Shown: positions 36,401 to 45,100, counted from the first letter of the stretch. The stretch: DNA of 64,000 nt from Flavobacteriaceae bacterium (GCA_013003555.1 JABDIV010000047.1:1-64000), one strand, 5' to 3'. Program-made: numbers and translations. Notes: a model not told the origin generated them from the letters alone.

Positions 36401-37727
36401 ATCCGGAGCCATGACCATTGGACAGGGTTATATCGTTCGCGGTCTTAGCGGTACGCCTTCAAACTACCCAATAAGTGGATTCCCATCGGTATCATTACCT
36501 TCAAATACAGCACTTTTCTCTGGTGTTGCGAACAATGGCGATATTAATGTTCCAATCTATCATAGCGGTTGGAATACAGGATCGGGTTCCTATACAAGTC
36601 CGTCAGGCAATATTGCCACAGAACTGGACGACAACTGGAATTTACTCGGTAATCCATATCCATCGGCTATTTCCGCTGACGATTTCATTTTTAGCAATGC
36701 TGCAAATATTGCCGACGACAATACCCCGGCCATCATAGGAACTGTTTGGCTATGGCCTCACACATCAGCAAATTCTAACGCCAATGCAAATCCGTTTTAT
36801 GATAATTTTGCCTACAATTATAACGCCAGTGACTACACTGAGTATAATTACATGGGCGCTAATCCACCCGGCTTCAACGGTTATATTGCTGCAGGTCAGG
36901 CCTTCTATGTTCTTGTAGACGATTCAGCCGATACCTCCGGTTTAGACAGCGTGTCTTTTACCAACAGCATGAGAGACGACACCTATAGTAATGACAATTT
37001 TCTGGGTGCTGACCCGACCAATAATTCGGTAACAATTACCCAGGATAATGAGCGACATCGCATATGGCTAGATCTTATAACACCTGACAACATAGCCAAT
37101 ACAATTTTAATCGGATACGCACCGGCAGCAACTAATGGCATAGATAAGTTATATGATGCCTACGAATATGCAGGAAGTTCGGTAAGTTTTTATTCGTTAA
37201 CCGATGATAAGGAAATGTCCATTCAAGGGCGTGCTTTGCCCTTTAACGATGAAGATATAGTGCCACTTGGTCTTAAAGTTGTGCAAAACGGAAGTTACTA
37301 CATTGGTATTAACGCCCTGGATGGTCTTTTTGAGAATAATGATCAAGCCTTGTATATTGAAGACACTTATAACGGGATCATTCATGATTTAAAAGCTTCA
37401 CCCTATTCTTTTCATTCTGATACGGGTACCTTTAATGATCGCTTTGTTATGAGATTTACTTCGGAGTCTCTCTCGCTTGACGAGTTGTCAAACTTGTCAG
37501 ATCTTGAAATATTTGTAAAAGACGAATCGATCAGGATCAGATCGTCAAAATTACCTATAACCCAAATTTCTATTTACGATATGACAGGTCGATTAATCCT
37601 TGATAATAAAACCCTCAATGATCTGATTTTTGATGTTCAAACTTCTGAATGGGCTAGAACAGCCTATTTAGTTAATGTCAGATTAAGCAATGGACAAATT
37701 GAAACAAGAAGAATTATCAATCCCTAA
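33411..37727 (+). CDS. large T9SS-secreted multidomain protein
   Basis: 1438 aa. Signal peptide (1-19, ending SYGQ); two pre-peptidase C-terminal-like (PPC) beta domains (about 24-150 and 155-287, each with a YYVKV or YYVRV strand); a GEVED domain (about 355-450, AWVDWNMDGNFD to YGEAEDYLFTV); an Ig-like segment (about 455-540); a jelly-roll-like region (about 575-755); an unassigned C-terminal half with WNGTTERWDSAGNW near 835; and a type A T9SS sorting domain (about 1360-1438: ISIYDMTGRLILDNKTL ... AYLVNVRLSNGQIETRRII). It should be exported by the type IX system and attached or released at the cell surface. No catalytic site is evident; adhesion or polymer binding is inferred. Confidence 0.88.
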   Translation: MEKKLLLLLILIGFFNSYGQGTNCATATALTINGACDSGSIGNGTEDAPFISSCPGTFRDEGWYTFNVTAGPQNIVITANSGNRNLYLQLISSTGSCTGLSQIACANADTSNNSAQTETISTTLGNGTYYVKVVNVATSGGSLNLNSICITSPPINDNCPGTVLTVNPGLTCISSTTGTTSGATQSVGPIICNGFLGNSDDDVWYQFTATAGNHNITVTPTTLNDAVVEVLSAPCNGTSLFCADATTGASPEVLSASGLTPGNTYYVRVYSFGGSGSQGGFNICVTTGALYCQTVTDSPATVYIDNISFLGTLQDVSNNGTGYSTGYQDHTGLATKSRQVEGEGVNIYVEGNQSSRIKAWVDWNMDGNFDVATEEVYDSNTIATLSTTFGFIIPMGTTAGDYRIRIRNYKRYSWPPPAYSWGYDFNACENFSNGAYNDYGEAEDYLFTVEPYCDSYITGITNGDTCGDGSVDLSVSGSAASNGFRWYDNETGGTLLYDDAAGTGNWTTPSISTTTSYWVTAYNGGCETWQRTEVIARHSPNPTISISPDVAERLVCGENSVLEISASGDVDEVILFEEDFESGTLGVFYNNELLNNGPAIDPLTAWQNQTSTFIPAEMVWFPAISSGFGTNQFALSNSDIGPQVVNNALETINSYDTRGFDNLTFSFRMYYSHYYPDGTGAVNDYVAIEASTNGGSWFPVTPDIIADVGIGTRFEERSYDLAAYLEEPTLYLRIRFYGAWVDGVAVDDVRLFGDKDITTATWSTTPAGSIDLYEDALGTTPYSGDARTNVFAIPNLTQLETASFAFSADANLANGCGTASENFTVTNQTRIWNGTTERWDSAGNWAPNGVPDTSSCIIIRDNGANPDPLIGIPMPPTPQYGYSLTVKPGGFLEIGSQRWLTITDVINVEAGGLFYIRNSGSLIQINNVINTGDIYMERSPKFNGNPVLNSEYVYWSSPVSNYDVGQISPGSGGGSKWEWIPTISGNGSGDHGDWNAASGAMTIGQGYIVRGLSGTPSNYPISGFPSVSLPSNTALFSGVANNGDINVPIYHSGWNTGSGSYTSPSGNIATELDDNWNLLGNPYPSAISADDFIFSNAANIADDNTPAIIGTVWLWPHTSANSNANANPFYDNFAYNYNASDYTEYNYMGANPPGFNGYIAAGQAFYVLVDDSADTSGLDSVSFTNSMRDDTYSNDNFLGADPTNNSVTITQDNERHRIWLDLITPDNIANTILIGYAPAATNGIDKLYDAYEYAGSSVSFYSLTDDKEMSIQGRALPFNDEDIVPLGLKVVQNGSYYIGINALDGLFENNDQALYIEDTYNGIIHDLKASPYSFHSDTGTFNDRFVMRFTSESLSLDELSNLSDLEIFVKDESIRIRSSKLPITQISIYDMTGRLILDNKTLNDLIFDVQTSEWARTAYLVNVRLSNGQIETRRIINP

Positions 37728-37753
37728 AGGTTTCAAACAATATTTCATGTCCT

Positions 37754-37785
37754 AACGGTTCTATCTATTATTAGGTAGAGCCGTT
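37754..37785 (+). terminator. hairpin after the T9SS gene
   Basis: A 13-bp stem allowing two G-T pairs (37754-37766 with 37773-37785), loop ATTATT. The T-run after it is poor (TGCTTAATCTTG). Confidence 0.6.
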
Positions 37786-37857
37786 TGCTTAATCTTGTCA
37801 TTATTAAAGCTAAAAAAGGTAGAGTACATCGAAAATGTCAATAGAAATTCACCCATA

Positions 37858-38181
37858 TTAAACATATTTGAAACATTTCCAGAATGGCCTTGACGATAAA
37901 TAATCGAGGTTAGCCTCATGCATATAGGCCTCGCGTTCAAATGAAATATTCTTATAAGCCAAATGCCAATTCCGATACTGGATAAATCTTACAGTAAATT
38001 CAATCAGGTAAATTAGAAAAAATGGGATGATAAGCAGTTCTAGTTGTTGTCTGAGATGAATCCGCTCGTGATTGATAAGGAATTTATCCTGCTTCAGCCG
38101 TTTGTTTTTTAACAGGATGAACGGGTAAATGGTCAAACCCATATAACCCCTTGGAAGAAGATATTTTACAACTAAAATCAC
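37858..38181 (-). CDS. mini HExxH membrane protein, metallopeptidase-like
   Basis: 107 aa from a GTG. The core INHERIHLRQQLELL holds an HExxH zinc motif (HERIH, about residues 38-42), followed by a transmembrane segment (IIPFFLIYLIEF) and, ~30 residues later, FEREAYMHEAN, which could supply a gluzincin-type third ligand as in M56/BlaR1-like peptidases (HExxH...ExxA). It is far shorter than any known M56 enzyme and would be a minimal stand-alone peptidase domain. It seems to be a conserved but unnamed Bacteroidota family. Divergent from the DUF5522-hutU operon. Confidence 0.65.
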   Translation of the reverse strand: MILVVKYLLPRGYMGLTIYPFILLKNKRLKQDKFLINHERIHLRQQLELLIIPFFLIYLIEFTVRFIQYRNWHLAYKNISFEREAYMHEANLDYLSSRPFWKCFKYV

Positions 38182-38216
38182 AGATAGGCGTATTCCAAAT
38201 TCATGCCAAATTACGT

Positions 38217-38224
38217 TATCTTTG
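38217..38224 (+). promoter_or_regulatory. -7 element TATCTTTG with almost no 5' UTR
   Basis: Exact TAnnTTTG whose last base is only 6 nt before the ATG of the DUF5522 gene (38231), so the transcript should start at or within a few bases of the start codon. No TTG at -33. Confidence 0.5.
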
Positions 38225-38230
38225 TGATAT

Positions 38231-38398
38231 ATGAAGGAGAATGTCCCTATCGAGGAAGGTGATTCCTATTTTACCCCTGATGGTTACCGGGTTTTTACCG
38301 AACAATACCTACTAAAGCGTGGATATTGTTGCGAAAGTGGCTGCCGACATTGTCCGTATGGCTATGATGTTAAGACCAACAGTATAAAAAAAAAGTGA
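38231..38398 (+). CDS. DUF5522 cysteine-rich small protein
   Basis: 55 aa. YCCESGCRHCPYGYD (about 32-46) supplies four cysteines and a histidine, the DUF5522 signature, after the typical GYRVFTEQYLLKRG segment. The Cys cluster suggests metal or Fe-S binding; function is unknown for the family. Its TGA overlaps the ATG of urocanase (TGATG), so the two are translationally coupled. Confidence 0.85.
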   Translation: MKENVPIEEGDSYFTPDGYRVFTEQYLLKRGYCCESGCRHCPYGYDVKTNSIKKK

Positions 38399-40398
38399 TG
38401 CAAGCATCTACCAAGACCTTTATCGACGCAATCACCGAGGGCATACCTTCGGAATTACCGTCATTAAAAGCATACGACAACACTGCAAATCATGCCCCTA
38501 AACGCAAGGATATACTGACGACAGAAGAGAAAAAACTGGCCATCGCAAATGCGTTGCGCTATTTTGAACCGCGTTTCCATAAGACATTGGCCAAAGAATT
38601 TAAAAATGAACTCGAAACCTATGGCAGAATTTATATGTACCGGTTCAGACCTGACTACGAAATGTATGCGCGTCCGTTAGACAATTATCCGGCCAGGTCA
38701 AGGCAAGCGGCTGCCATAATGTTGATGATACAGAACAACCTGGATCCTAATGTAGCACAACACCCGCATGAATTGATCACCTATGGAGGCAATGGTGCCG
38801 TCTTTCAGAATTGGGCGCAATATCGCCTTACCATGAAATATCTTTCCGAAATGAGCGATGAGCAAACGCTTGTGATGTATTCCGGTCATCCTTTAGGACT
38901 GTTTCCTTCCCATAAAGAAGCACCGAGGGTTATCGTCACCAACGGGATGATGATCCCGAATTATTCGAAACAGGATGATTGGGAGCGTTTTAATGCATTG
39001 GGTGTAACACAGTACGGGCAAATGACCGCAGGGAGTTATATGTATATCGGTCCCCAAGGTATTGTGCACGGAACAACCATTACAGTCTTAAACGGATTTC
39101 GGAAAATTGGCAAATCAGTCAAGGGCTCATTATTTGTTACCTCAGGATTAGGCGGTATGAGTGGTGCTCAGCCCAAGGCCGGTAATATAGCAGGTTGTAT
39201 AACGGTTTGCGCTGAGGTAAACAAAAAAGCCGTTCAGAAGCGCCACGAACAGGGCTGGGTCGATGAAGTTTACTCAGATCTCGATAAATTAGTTGAGCGG
39301 ATTAAAGATGCTCAAAACAATAAGGAGATTGTATCGTTTGCCTATCATGGCAACGTTGTCAACCTCTGGGAGAAATTTTATGAAGCGGGTCTTCATATCG
39401 ATCTTGGAAGTGACCAAACCTCATTACACAATCCATGGGCAGGGGGCTATTATCCTGCAGGCTTGAGTTATGAAGAGGCTAATAGCATGATGGCTGAGCA
39501 ACCGGATAAGTTCAAGGCAAAAGTCCAGGAATCACTTCGTCGACAAACCGCAGCCATTAATAAACATACGCAGAAAGGCACCTATTTCTTTGATTATGGG
39601 AATGCCTTTTTATTGGAAGCTTCACGCGCCGGAGCTGATATCATGACAGAAAATGGCATTGATTTCAAATATCCGAGCTACGTTCAGGATATTATGGGTC
39701 CGATGTGCTTTGATTATGGGTTCGGACCATTCCGATGGGTTTGTACATCGGGTGATCCCAAGGATCTTGATAAAACTGACGCGATTGCCTGCGATATCAT
39801 GAAGGAGATCATGAACCGATCACCAAAGGAAATACAACAGCAAATGGCCGATAATATCAAATGGATTAGTGGAGCCAAAGAAAACAAGCTGGTTGTCGGG
39901 TCCCAGGCCAGGATCTTATATGCCGATGCTGAAGGGCGTATTAAAATCGCCAAAGCTTTTAACGACGCTATCGCGAATCATGAAATTGGTCTTGTGGTAC
40001 TGGGGCGCGACCATCACGATGTTTCGGGAACGGATTCGCCTTATCGCGAAACAAGCAACATCTATGATGGCTCACAATTTACTGCCGATATGGCTATCCA
40101 AAATGTCATTGGAGACAGTTTCAGAGGTGCGACCTGGGTAAGTATTCACAACGGTGGTGGCGTAGGCTGGGGCGAGGTTATAAACGGTGGATTTGGTATG
40201 GTTCTTGATGGTAGTAAAGAGGCCGAAAGACGCCTGAAAAGTATGCTATACTGGGATGTAAACAACGGGATAGCAAGGCGGAGTTGGGCCAGAAATGAGG
40301 AGGCAATTTTCGCGATTAAACGAGCCATGGCTGATGAACCGCAATTAAAGGTCACCTTACCCCAATCTGTTGATGAAAATTTGTTAAATACATTATAA
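38398..40398 (+). CDS. hutU: urocanate hydratase, long form
   Basis: 666 aa from the ATG at 38398 (a GTG one codon earlier is possible). Urocanase converts urocanate to imidazolonepropionate using tightly bound NAD. Family segments are clear: TYGGNGAVFQNWAQY, MYSGHPLGLFPSH, VTSGLGGMSGAQPKAG and the C-terminal DYGFGPFRWVCTSGD. Classical bacterial HutU is ~557 aa; the extra ~110 residues lie mainly at the N-terminus and in an insertion, closer to the size of the animal enzyme. hutH and hutI are not adjacent. Confidence 0.95.
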   Translation: MQASTKTFIDAITEGIPSELPSLKAYDNTANHAPKRKDILTTEEKKLAIANALRYFEPRFHKTLAKEFKNELETYGRIYMYRFRPDYEMYARPLDNYPARSRQAAAIMLMIQNNLDPNVAQHPHELITYGGNGAVFQNWAQYRLTMKYLSEMSDEQTLVMYSGHPLGLFPSHKEAPRVIVTNGMMIPNYSKQDDWERFNALGVTQYGQMTAGSYMYIGPQGIVHGTTITVLNGFRKIGKSVKGSLFVTSGLGGMSGAQPKAGNIAGCITVCAEVNKKAVQKRHEQGWVDEVYSDLDKLVERIKDAQNNKEIVSFAYHGNVVNLWEKFYEAGLHIDLGSDQTSLHNPWAGGYYPAGLSYEEANSMMAEQPDKFKAKVQESLRRQTAAINKHTQKGTYFFDYGNAFLLEASRAGADIMTENGIDFKYPSYVQDIMGPMCFDYGFGPFRWVCTSGDPKDLDKTDAIACDIMKEIMNRSPKEIQQQMADNIKWISGAKENKLVVGSQARILYADAEGRIKIAKAFNDAIANHEIGLVVLGRDHHDVSGTDSPYRETSNIYDGSQFTADMAIQNVIGDSFRGATWVSIHNGGGVGWGEVINGGFGMVLDGSKEAERRLKSMLYWDVNNGIARRSWARNEEAIFAIKRAMADEPQLKVTLPQSVDENLLNTL

Positions 40399-40415
40399 CC
40401 ATTAAAATAAAAGCA

Positions 40416-40967
40416 ATGAAAAAGTTACAACAAACCCTTGCATTGGTCATGATCGGGCTGATGTTGAGTTCGTGCGTTTCGGTAAAAGTGGCATCTGACT
40501 TCGACCGAGATGTCGATTTCTCTGCCTATAAATCGTTCGCATTTTATAAACCCGGGATAGACAAGGCTGAGATCAGTGATCTGGATAAAAAAAGGATTTT
40601 AAGAGCAATTGATGCTGAACTTTTGGCAAAAGGCATGACCAAATCGGAAGAGCCTGATGTCCTTGTAAGTATTTTTACTAAATCAAGGGAACGCATAAAC
40701 GTTTATAATAACGCATGGGGCTGGGGTCCCGGATACTACGGCTGGGGATGGAATCCCTGGTGGGGAGGATATGGAGGAGTTTCTACTTCTACATCTACTG
40801 AAGGCACCTTATACATTGATCTGATCGATGCAGATAGAAAGGAATTAGTATGGCAGGGCATAGGTCGAGGCTATCTCAATTTGAATAATATGGAGAAAAA
40901 AGAAGAGCGCATTAAGGAATTTGTCAATCAAATCCTTGAACGTTATCCTCCTGGAGTTCAACAATAG
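40416..40967 (+). CDS. DUF4136 lipoprotein
   Basis: 183 aa. Lipobox LSSC (Cys20) is followed by the DUF4136 opening VKVASDFDRDVDFSAYKSFAF. A Gly/Trp/Tyr-rich loop (WGWGPGYYGWGWNPWWGGYG, about 102-121) interrupts the domain before TLYIDLIDADRKELVWQGIG, the conserved C-terminal strand pair. Envelope lipoprotein of unknown role. It sits 17 nt after hutU, probably by chance or read-through. Confidence 0.88.
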   Translation: MKKLQQTLALVMIGLMLSSCVSVKVASDFDRDVDFSAYKSFAFYKPGIDKAEISDLDKKRILRAIDAELLAKGMTKSEEPDVLVSIFTKSRERINVYNNAWGWGPGYYGWGWNPWWGGYGGVSTSTSTEGTLYIDLIDADRKELVWQGIGRGYLNLNNMEKKEERIKEFVNQILERYPPGVQQ

Positions 40968-40975
40968 TATTTACA

Positions 40976-41003
40976 AACCCCGCGATCGCGGGGTTTTATT
41001 TTT
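40976..41003. terminator. bidirectional terminator, 20-bp perfect palindrome
   Basis: AACCCCGCGATCGCGGGGTT (40976-40995) is a perfect palindrome followed by TTATTTTTTT. It serves the convergent DUF4136 and endonuclease genes. Confidence 0.85.
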
Positions 41004-41810
41004 TTAAAAACTCCAGTTTTTGTAGTCATCCGATTTTTCTAAGCGATCTTCAATGTTGTCTGGCAATTCATGGAAAAAATCGATTCCTGTGAGCTCTTCG
41101 ATTTTATCTGTAGACACGACGAATTCATATAATGGTCGGCTTGAATCTTCATGTTTCATCAGAAAGGCCATCATTTTAGGATCACCCGAATTGTAATCCA
41201 TGATCACCTTATAGAAATATTCCGGAACGGCCACCTCTTCATCACCTATGGATTGAAGACCGGGCTTCAGCACACCTCCTGTTACCACGAAAATACCGTC
41301 ATTCCTATTTGCCCAATAGCGAACCTTTTGCTCCAATCGATTCCAGACACCGGCGTTGAAATCATAGATCTGCGGACTGATATTCGAGGTCAGGAATGTT
41401 TCATCGTGTGCTTCTTTACTATATTTTCGGTCGGCAGCCGGACATAAGTGGCCGCGAGTATAGCCCGAGCGTTTATAATTTTTCCAATGGGCAGCTCCTG
41501 TACGAACAGCCTTATCGATTTCGAAGTACGGACGCTTAAAATTAGTGCTTGATAATTGAGATTTCTTCAATTCATAGGCTACCCATTCTGCCTGTTCATA
41601 ATCTTCATGATAGGACAACGAATAGCCCTGGTGATGAATAACCTCTCCCGTTGTACTCGAGGGGAGAAAAAAGATATTCGTTTTATCTTTAATCGTTTCG
41701 GCCTGCTTGTAATTCTGTTCGCGATCGCGGGTATCCAAATAATAATTCAGGGCATAAACACCAAGAGCTAAGAGGATTGCTATTATGGGGTATACTATTC
41801 GACGGTTCAT
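41004..41810 (-). CDS. membrane-anchored DNA/RNA non-specific endonuclease
   Basis: 268 aa. N-terminal hydrophobic anchor (about 5-24), then an NUC1-type ββα-metal nuclease: SGYTRGHLCPAAD carries the catalytic His (TRGH in place of DRGH, a common variant), LTSNISPQ the metal-binding Asn, and VRYWANRNDGIFVVTGGVL the conserved hydrophobic core. Likely an exported nuclease acting on extracellular or periplasmic nucleic acid. Last gene of a prc-oppC-nuclease run with gaps of 4-7 nt. Confidence 0.9.
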   Translation of the reverse strand: MNRRIVYPIIAILLALGVYALNYYLDTRDREQNYKQAETIKDKTNIFFLPSSTTGEVIHHQGYSLSYHEDYEQAEWVAYELKKSQLSSTNFKRPYFEIDKAVRTGAAHWKNYKRSGYTRGHLCPAADRKYSKEAHDETFLTSNISPQIYDFNAGVWNRLEQKVRYWANRNDGIFVVTGGVLKPGLQSIGDEEVAVPEYFYKVIMDYNSGDPKMMAFLMKHEDSSRPLYEFVVSTDKIEELTGIDFFHELPDNIEDRLEKSDDYKNWSF

Positions 41811-41814
41811 AGAT

Positions 41815-42909
41815 TCAGGTTTTTACATCCAACGCATCCCGTAAGCCATTACCTACCAACATAAAGGCCATGACCAAACTCATGATGCAAAGACCCGGAA
41901 TAATGGCTAAATAAGGTTTCCCAAGGATGATATAGTTATAATGATCTTTGATCATAGCCCCCCAACTGGCCATGGGTGGTTGTGCACCTATTCCCAGGAA
42001 ACTCAAACCGCTTTCTATAAGTATTGCCGCAGCAAAATTAGCGGCCGAGATCACGATTACCGGAGCCATGATATTCGGTAAAATATGCTTTAATATAATT
42101 CGGGAGTCACTAAAACCGAGGGCTCTTGCTGCGGTAACATATTGCTCCTCCTTTACACTGATTATCTGTCCGCGAACCACACGAGCCACCTCAACCCACA
42201 TCGTAAGTCCAACAGCTATAAAAACCTGCCAGAATCCCTTTCCAAGAGCAAGGGTTATGGCAATTACCAAAAGCAGGGTTGGTATCGACCATGTCACATT
42301 GATAATCCACATGATCACCGCATCAACTTTACCTCCAAAATAACCGGCCAGGCTACCCATAAGGATCCCGATTACCAGTGAAATGAATACTGCGACAAAG
42401 CCTATGAAAAACGAGATCCGTGCCCCAACCAGAATACGGCTCAGCAGGTCACGACCATATTTGTCGGTTCCGAACAAAAATTTCTGATCCTTGATAAAAG
42501 GCCCCGCGTCATCATTGGGGAACATTGACAAGGGAATTTGTTTGGAAATGCCTTCCAGTCCGTCAGACGCATATTCGGTATATTCAAGGGTGTCTCCGGT
42601 TTGTTTGAAATCGGTGATCGGGATTTCAGCATCTCCGGTTCTATTTCCAAAGAATACCATATTCAATGCTGATTGGTCTGATTCGATTGTTGATGGGATA
42701 CGCAACATTTTAACCGTGAAACCCGGTGCTTTCGAATGAATAGAAAGATGCATCTGGTTGGCATATTGTGAGTCATCAGGGGCGATGACATAGGCCAGTA
42801 CAGAAACCAATCCAACCAAAAGGATGAATGCGAAACTAAAAACGCCCCAAAGGTTCTTTTTGAACTTTCGGAGCGCTAAACCAGTTAACGAATTCGTGGT
42901 TTTTGACAT
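41815..42909 (-). CDS. ABC transporter permease, OppC/DppC type
   Basis: 364 aa, about six membrane segments: one at ~20-42, a periplasmic insertion (~50-145), then the BPD_transp_1 core with the EAA loop ARALGFSDSRIILKHILPN. It matches permeases of oligopeptide/dipeptide importers. No ATPase, second permease or binding protein is adjacent, so the rest of the transporter is encoded elsewhere. Seven bases separate it from prc. Confidence 0.9.
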   Translation of the reverse strand: MSKTTNSLTGLALRKFKKNLWGVFSFAFILLVGLVSVLAYVIAPDDSQYANQMHLSIHSKAPGFTVKMLRIPSTIESDQSALNMVFFGNRTGDAEIPITDFKQTGDTLEYTEYASDGLEGISKQIPLSMFPNDDAGPFIKDQKFLFGTDKYGRDLLSRILVGARISFFIGFVAVFISLVIGILMGSLAGYFGGKVDAVIMWIINVTWSIPTLLLVIAITLALGKGFWQVFIAVGLTMWVEVARVVRGQIISVKEEQYVTAARALGFSDSRIILKHILPNIMAPVIVISAANFAAAILIESGLSFLGIGAQPPMASWGAMIKDHYNYIILGKPYLAIIPGLCIMSLVMAFMLVGNGLRDALDVKT

Positions 42910-42916
42910 GTATTTT

Positions 42917-45100
42917 CTATTCCTTTACAGAAGCGACTTTCGTTTTAATGCCATAGGTCATTTTGAGATCATTCAAAACGTTAAGCGCTTCTTCCATGTA
43001 AACATCTTTGCTCAGATTTTGATGCCAGCGTTCTCTTTTTTCTTTAAGAACAGAATCCTGTGACATCAATTCCATCTCATATGGCAATGATTTAAAGGTA
43101 AGATCTGTTTTATAATCAGCTATCTTATCGAATTGCTTGGCAACGTTCTGATTGGCTTCCAAACGCGATTTATAGGCATCATAATTCAATGAGAAGTCAT
43201 TCTGGTCACGCATGGTTTTAATCCATTTGGCGTTTTCTTCGATAAGCTGTAATTGCTCACTGCCTGACATTCTTTCCTTGCTCTTCTTGATTGTAGTATC
43301 ATAGTCGAAGTAATTGCTCCACAACTCATAATTAACAGCTTCGATCTGATCCCATGGCAACGGGTTTTCCTGGTCTTTTTCACCAATGTCGATATAGCTG
43401 TAACGATCAGGCACCACAACATCGCTTTTCACACCTTCCAATTGGGTTGATCCGCCGTTTATACGATAGAATTTCTGGGTCGTGAATTTCAAGGCACCCA
43501 TATCCCCGTTTGTATTGTTGCGCACCATACGGTTGAGATCGAGAACATTTTGTACCGTTCCCTTGCCATAGGTTTGATTGCTTCCAATTACAATCGCTCT
43601 TTTATAATCCTGCATGGCAGCCGCTAGAATTTCTGAAGCTGAGGCCGAAAGCTCATTGACAAGAATAACCAATGGTCCGTCCCACACGATCGATTTATCC
43701 CGATCTTTCAAAACTTCCTTGGGTTCACCAGTACTTCTAACCTGCACTACCGGACCTTCCTTAATAAAGAGTCCTGCCATATCGACGACTGTCTTCAGCG
43801 AACCACCACCGTTATTTCTAAGGTCAAGAACCAGGCCTTCCATACCTTGTTTCTTCAAACGTTCAATCTCAATTTTGATATCAGACGCTGCATTCCTGTT
43901 ATTGTAATTTTCGAAATCAACATAGAATTTAGGCAGATTGATCACCCCAAATGTTTTTCCGTCTTTTTCAACCACAGATGATTTTGCATAGGTCTCTTCC
44001 AGTTCTACCACATCCCTCGTGATCATCAAATCTTCTATTGTTCCATCGACTTTTTTCAAAGTCAGGATAACCTTTGTTCCTTCCGGACCTTTGATGAGCT
44101 TAACCGCATCATCCAGGCGCATACCAACGATACTAATAGCTTCTTCTTCATCTTCCTGCCGGACTTTTAAAATCTGATCTCCGACTTCCAATTTATTCTG
44201 GCGCCAGGCCGGACCACCTGAGATAACCTCATTAACGATGATGTTATCCATTCGTTTTTGCAATCGTGCCCCGATTCCGCGATAGTTTCCAGACATGGCC
44301 ACATCGAAACGGTCTTTATCTTCGGGAGCAAAATAGAAGGTGTGCGGGTCGAATTCCTCAACCACGGCATTGATATAAACTGAGAACCAATCTTTACGCT
44401 GACGGTCATCTATAAAATCATATAATTCTGCCAGTGAGCGTCGGGTGGCTTCCCTTGCTTCTATTTCAAGTTCCTTTTCGGTTTTTATTACGATTGAGCC
44501 TTCCTCCGGGTTTAAGGCTTTTTCACGCTCTGCAGAGGACATTTTTTCCAGGTTTTCCTTATCGCGCTTCTGCTCTTCAACAAGGTCATGATAATTGGCT
44601 ATACTCGAGAATTTAAGCTGTTTTCTCCAGCGCTCCTTGAGTTGTTTCTTATTTTTTAAATAAGGCATGTTCTCATAATCGCTTGAAAATGATTCATCCT
44701 GTGAATAATCAAATGGCAGGTCGAGTATTTCCTTATATACATCCTTTGATTCCTCGATTCTCTGCAGAAGTCGCTCATGGGTAAGGTTGAAAAAACTGAG
44801 GTCATATTCCATTAACTGGTCATCGATCTCATATCTATATTTTTCAAATTCTTTAATGTCGGAAGCATAAAAATATCGTTTAAACGGATCGAGCTGTTCG
44901 AGATAGTCATCAAAAACGCCTTCTGAGAAGGTATCATCCATAGCCTTCGGATCGAAATGCCCTTGTTCGAGGACATAGGTGATCAATTGAACCAAAAGCT
45001 TGTCTTTATCGTTATTTTCAAATGTCTTTGTGGTAAAACTGCAGGATGCGAAAGCAAAAAGCAGAGTAAGTAGAGCAATATTAAATTTCCTTTTCATCAT
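42917..45100 (-). CDS. prc: carboxy-terminal processing protease (S41, tail-specific)
   Basis: About 727 aa from the ATG at 45100 (or 45097), which opens MMKRKFNIALLTLLFAFASC; the longer in-frame reading to 45169 hides this lipoprotein signal. Layout: N-terminal TSP domain, PDZ (about 255-335, including GIGARLQKRMDNIIV and VGDQILKV), S41 protease with the catalytic Ser in ELSASASEIL and Lys in TYGKGTVQ, and a C-terminal DUF3340-type tail. It trims the C-termini of periplasmic substrates. Confidence 0.93.
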   Translation of the reverse strand: MMKRKFNIALLTLLFAFASCSFTTKTFENNDKDKLLVQLITYVLEQGHFDPKAMDDTFSEGVFDDYLEQLDPFKRYFYASDIKEFEKYRYEIDDQLMEYDLSFFNLTHERLLQRIEESKDVYKEILDLPFDYSQDESFSSDYENMPYLKNKKQLKERWRKQLKFSSIANYHDLVEEQKRDKENLEKMSSAEREKALNPEEGSIVIKTEKELEIEAREATRRSLAELYDFIDDRQRKDWFSVYINAVVEEFDPHTFYFAPEDKDRFDVAMSGNYRGIGARLQKRMDNIIVNEVISGGPAWRQNKLEVGDQILKVRQEDEEEAISIVGMRLDDAVKLIKGPEGTKVILTLKKVDGTIEDLMITRDVVELEETYAKSSVVEKDGKTFGVINLPKFYVDFENYNNRNAASDIKIEIERLKKQGMEGLVLDLRNNGGGSLKTVVDMAGLFIKEGPVVQVRSTGEPKEVLKDRDKSIVWDGPLVILVNELSASASEILAAAMQDYKRAIVIGSNQTYGKGTVQNVLDLNRMVRNNTNGDMGALKFTTQKFYRINGGSTQLEGVKSDVVVPDRYSYIDIGEKDQENPLPWDQIEAVNYELWSNYFDYDTTIKKSKERMSGSEQLQLIEENAKWIKTMRDQNDFSLNYDAYKSRLEANQNVAKQFDKIADYKTDLTFKSLPYEMELMSQDSVLKEKRERWHQNLSKDVYMEEALNVLNDLKMTYGIKTKVASVKE

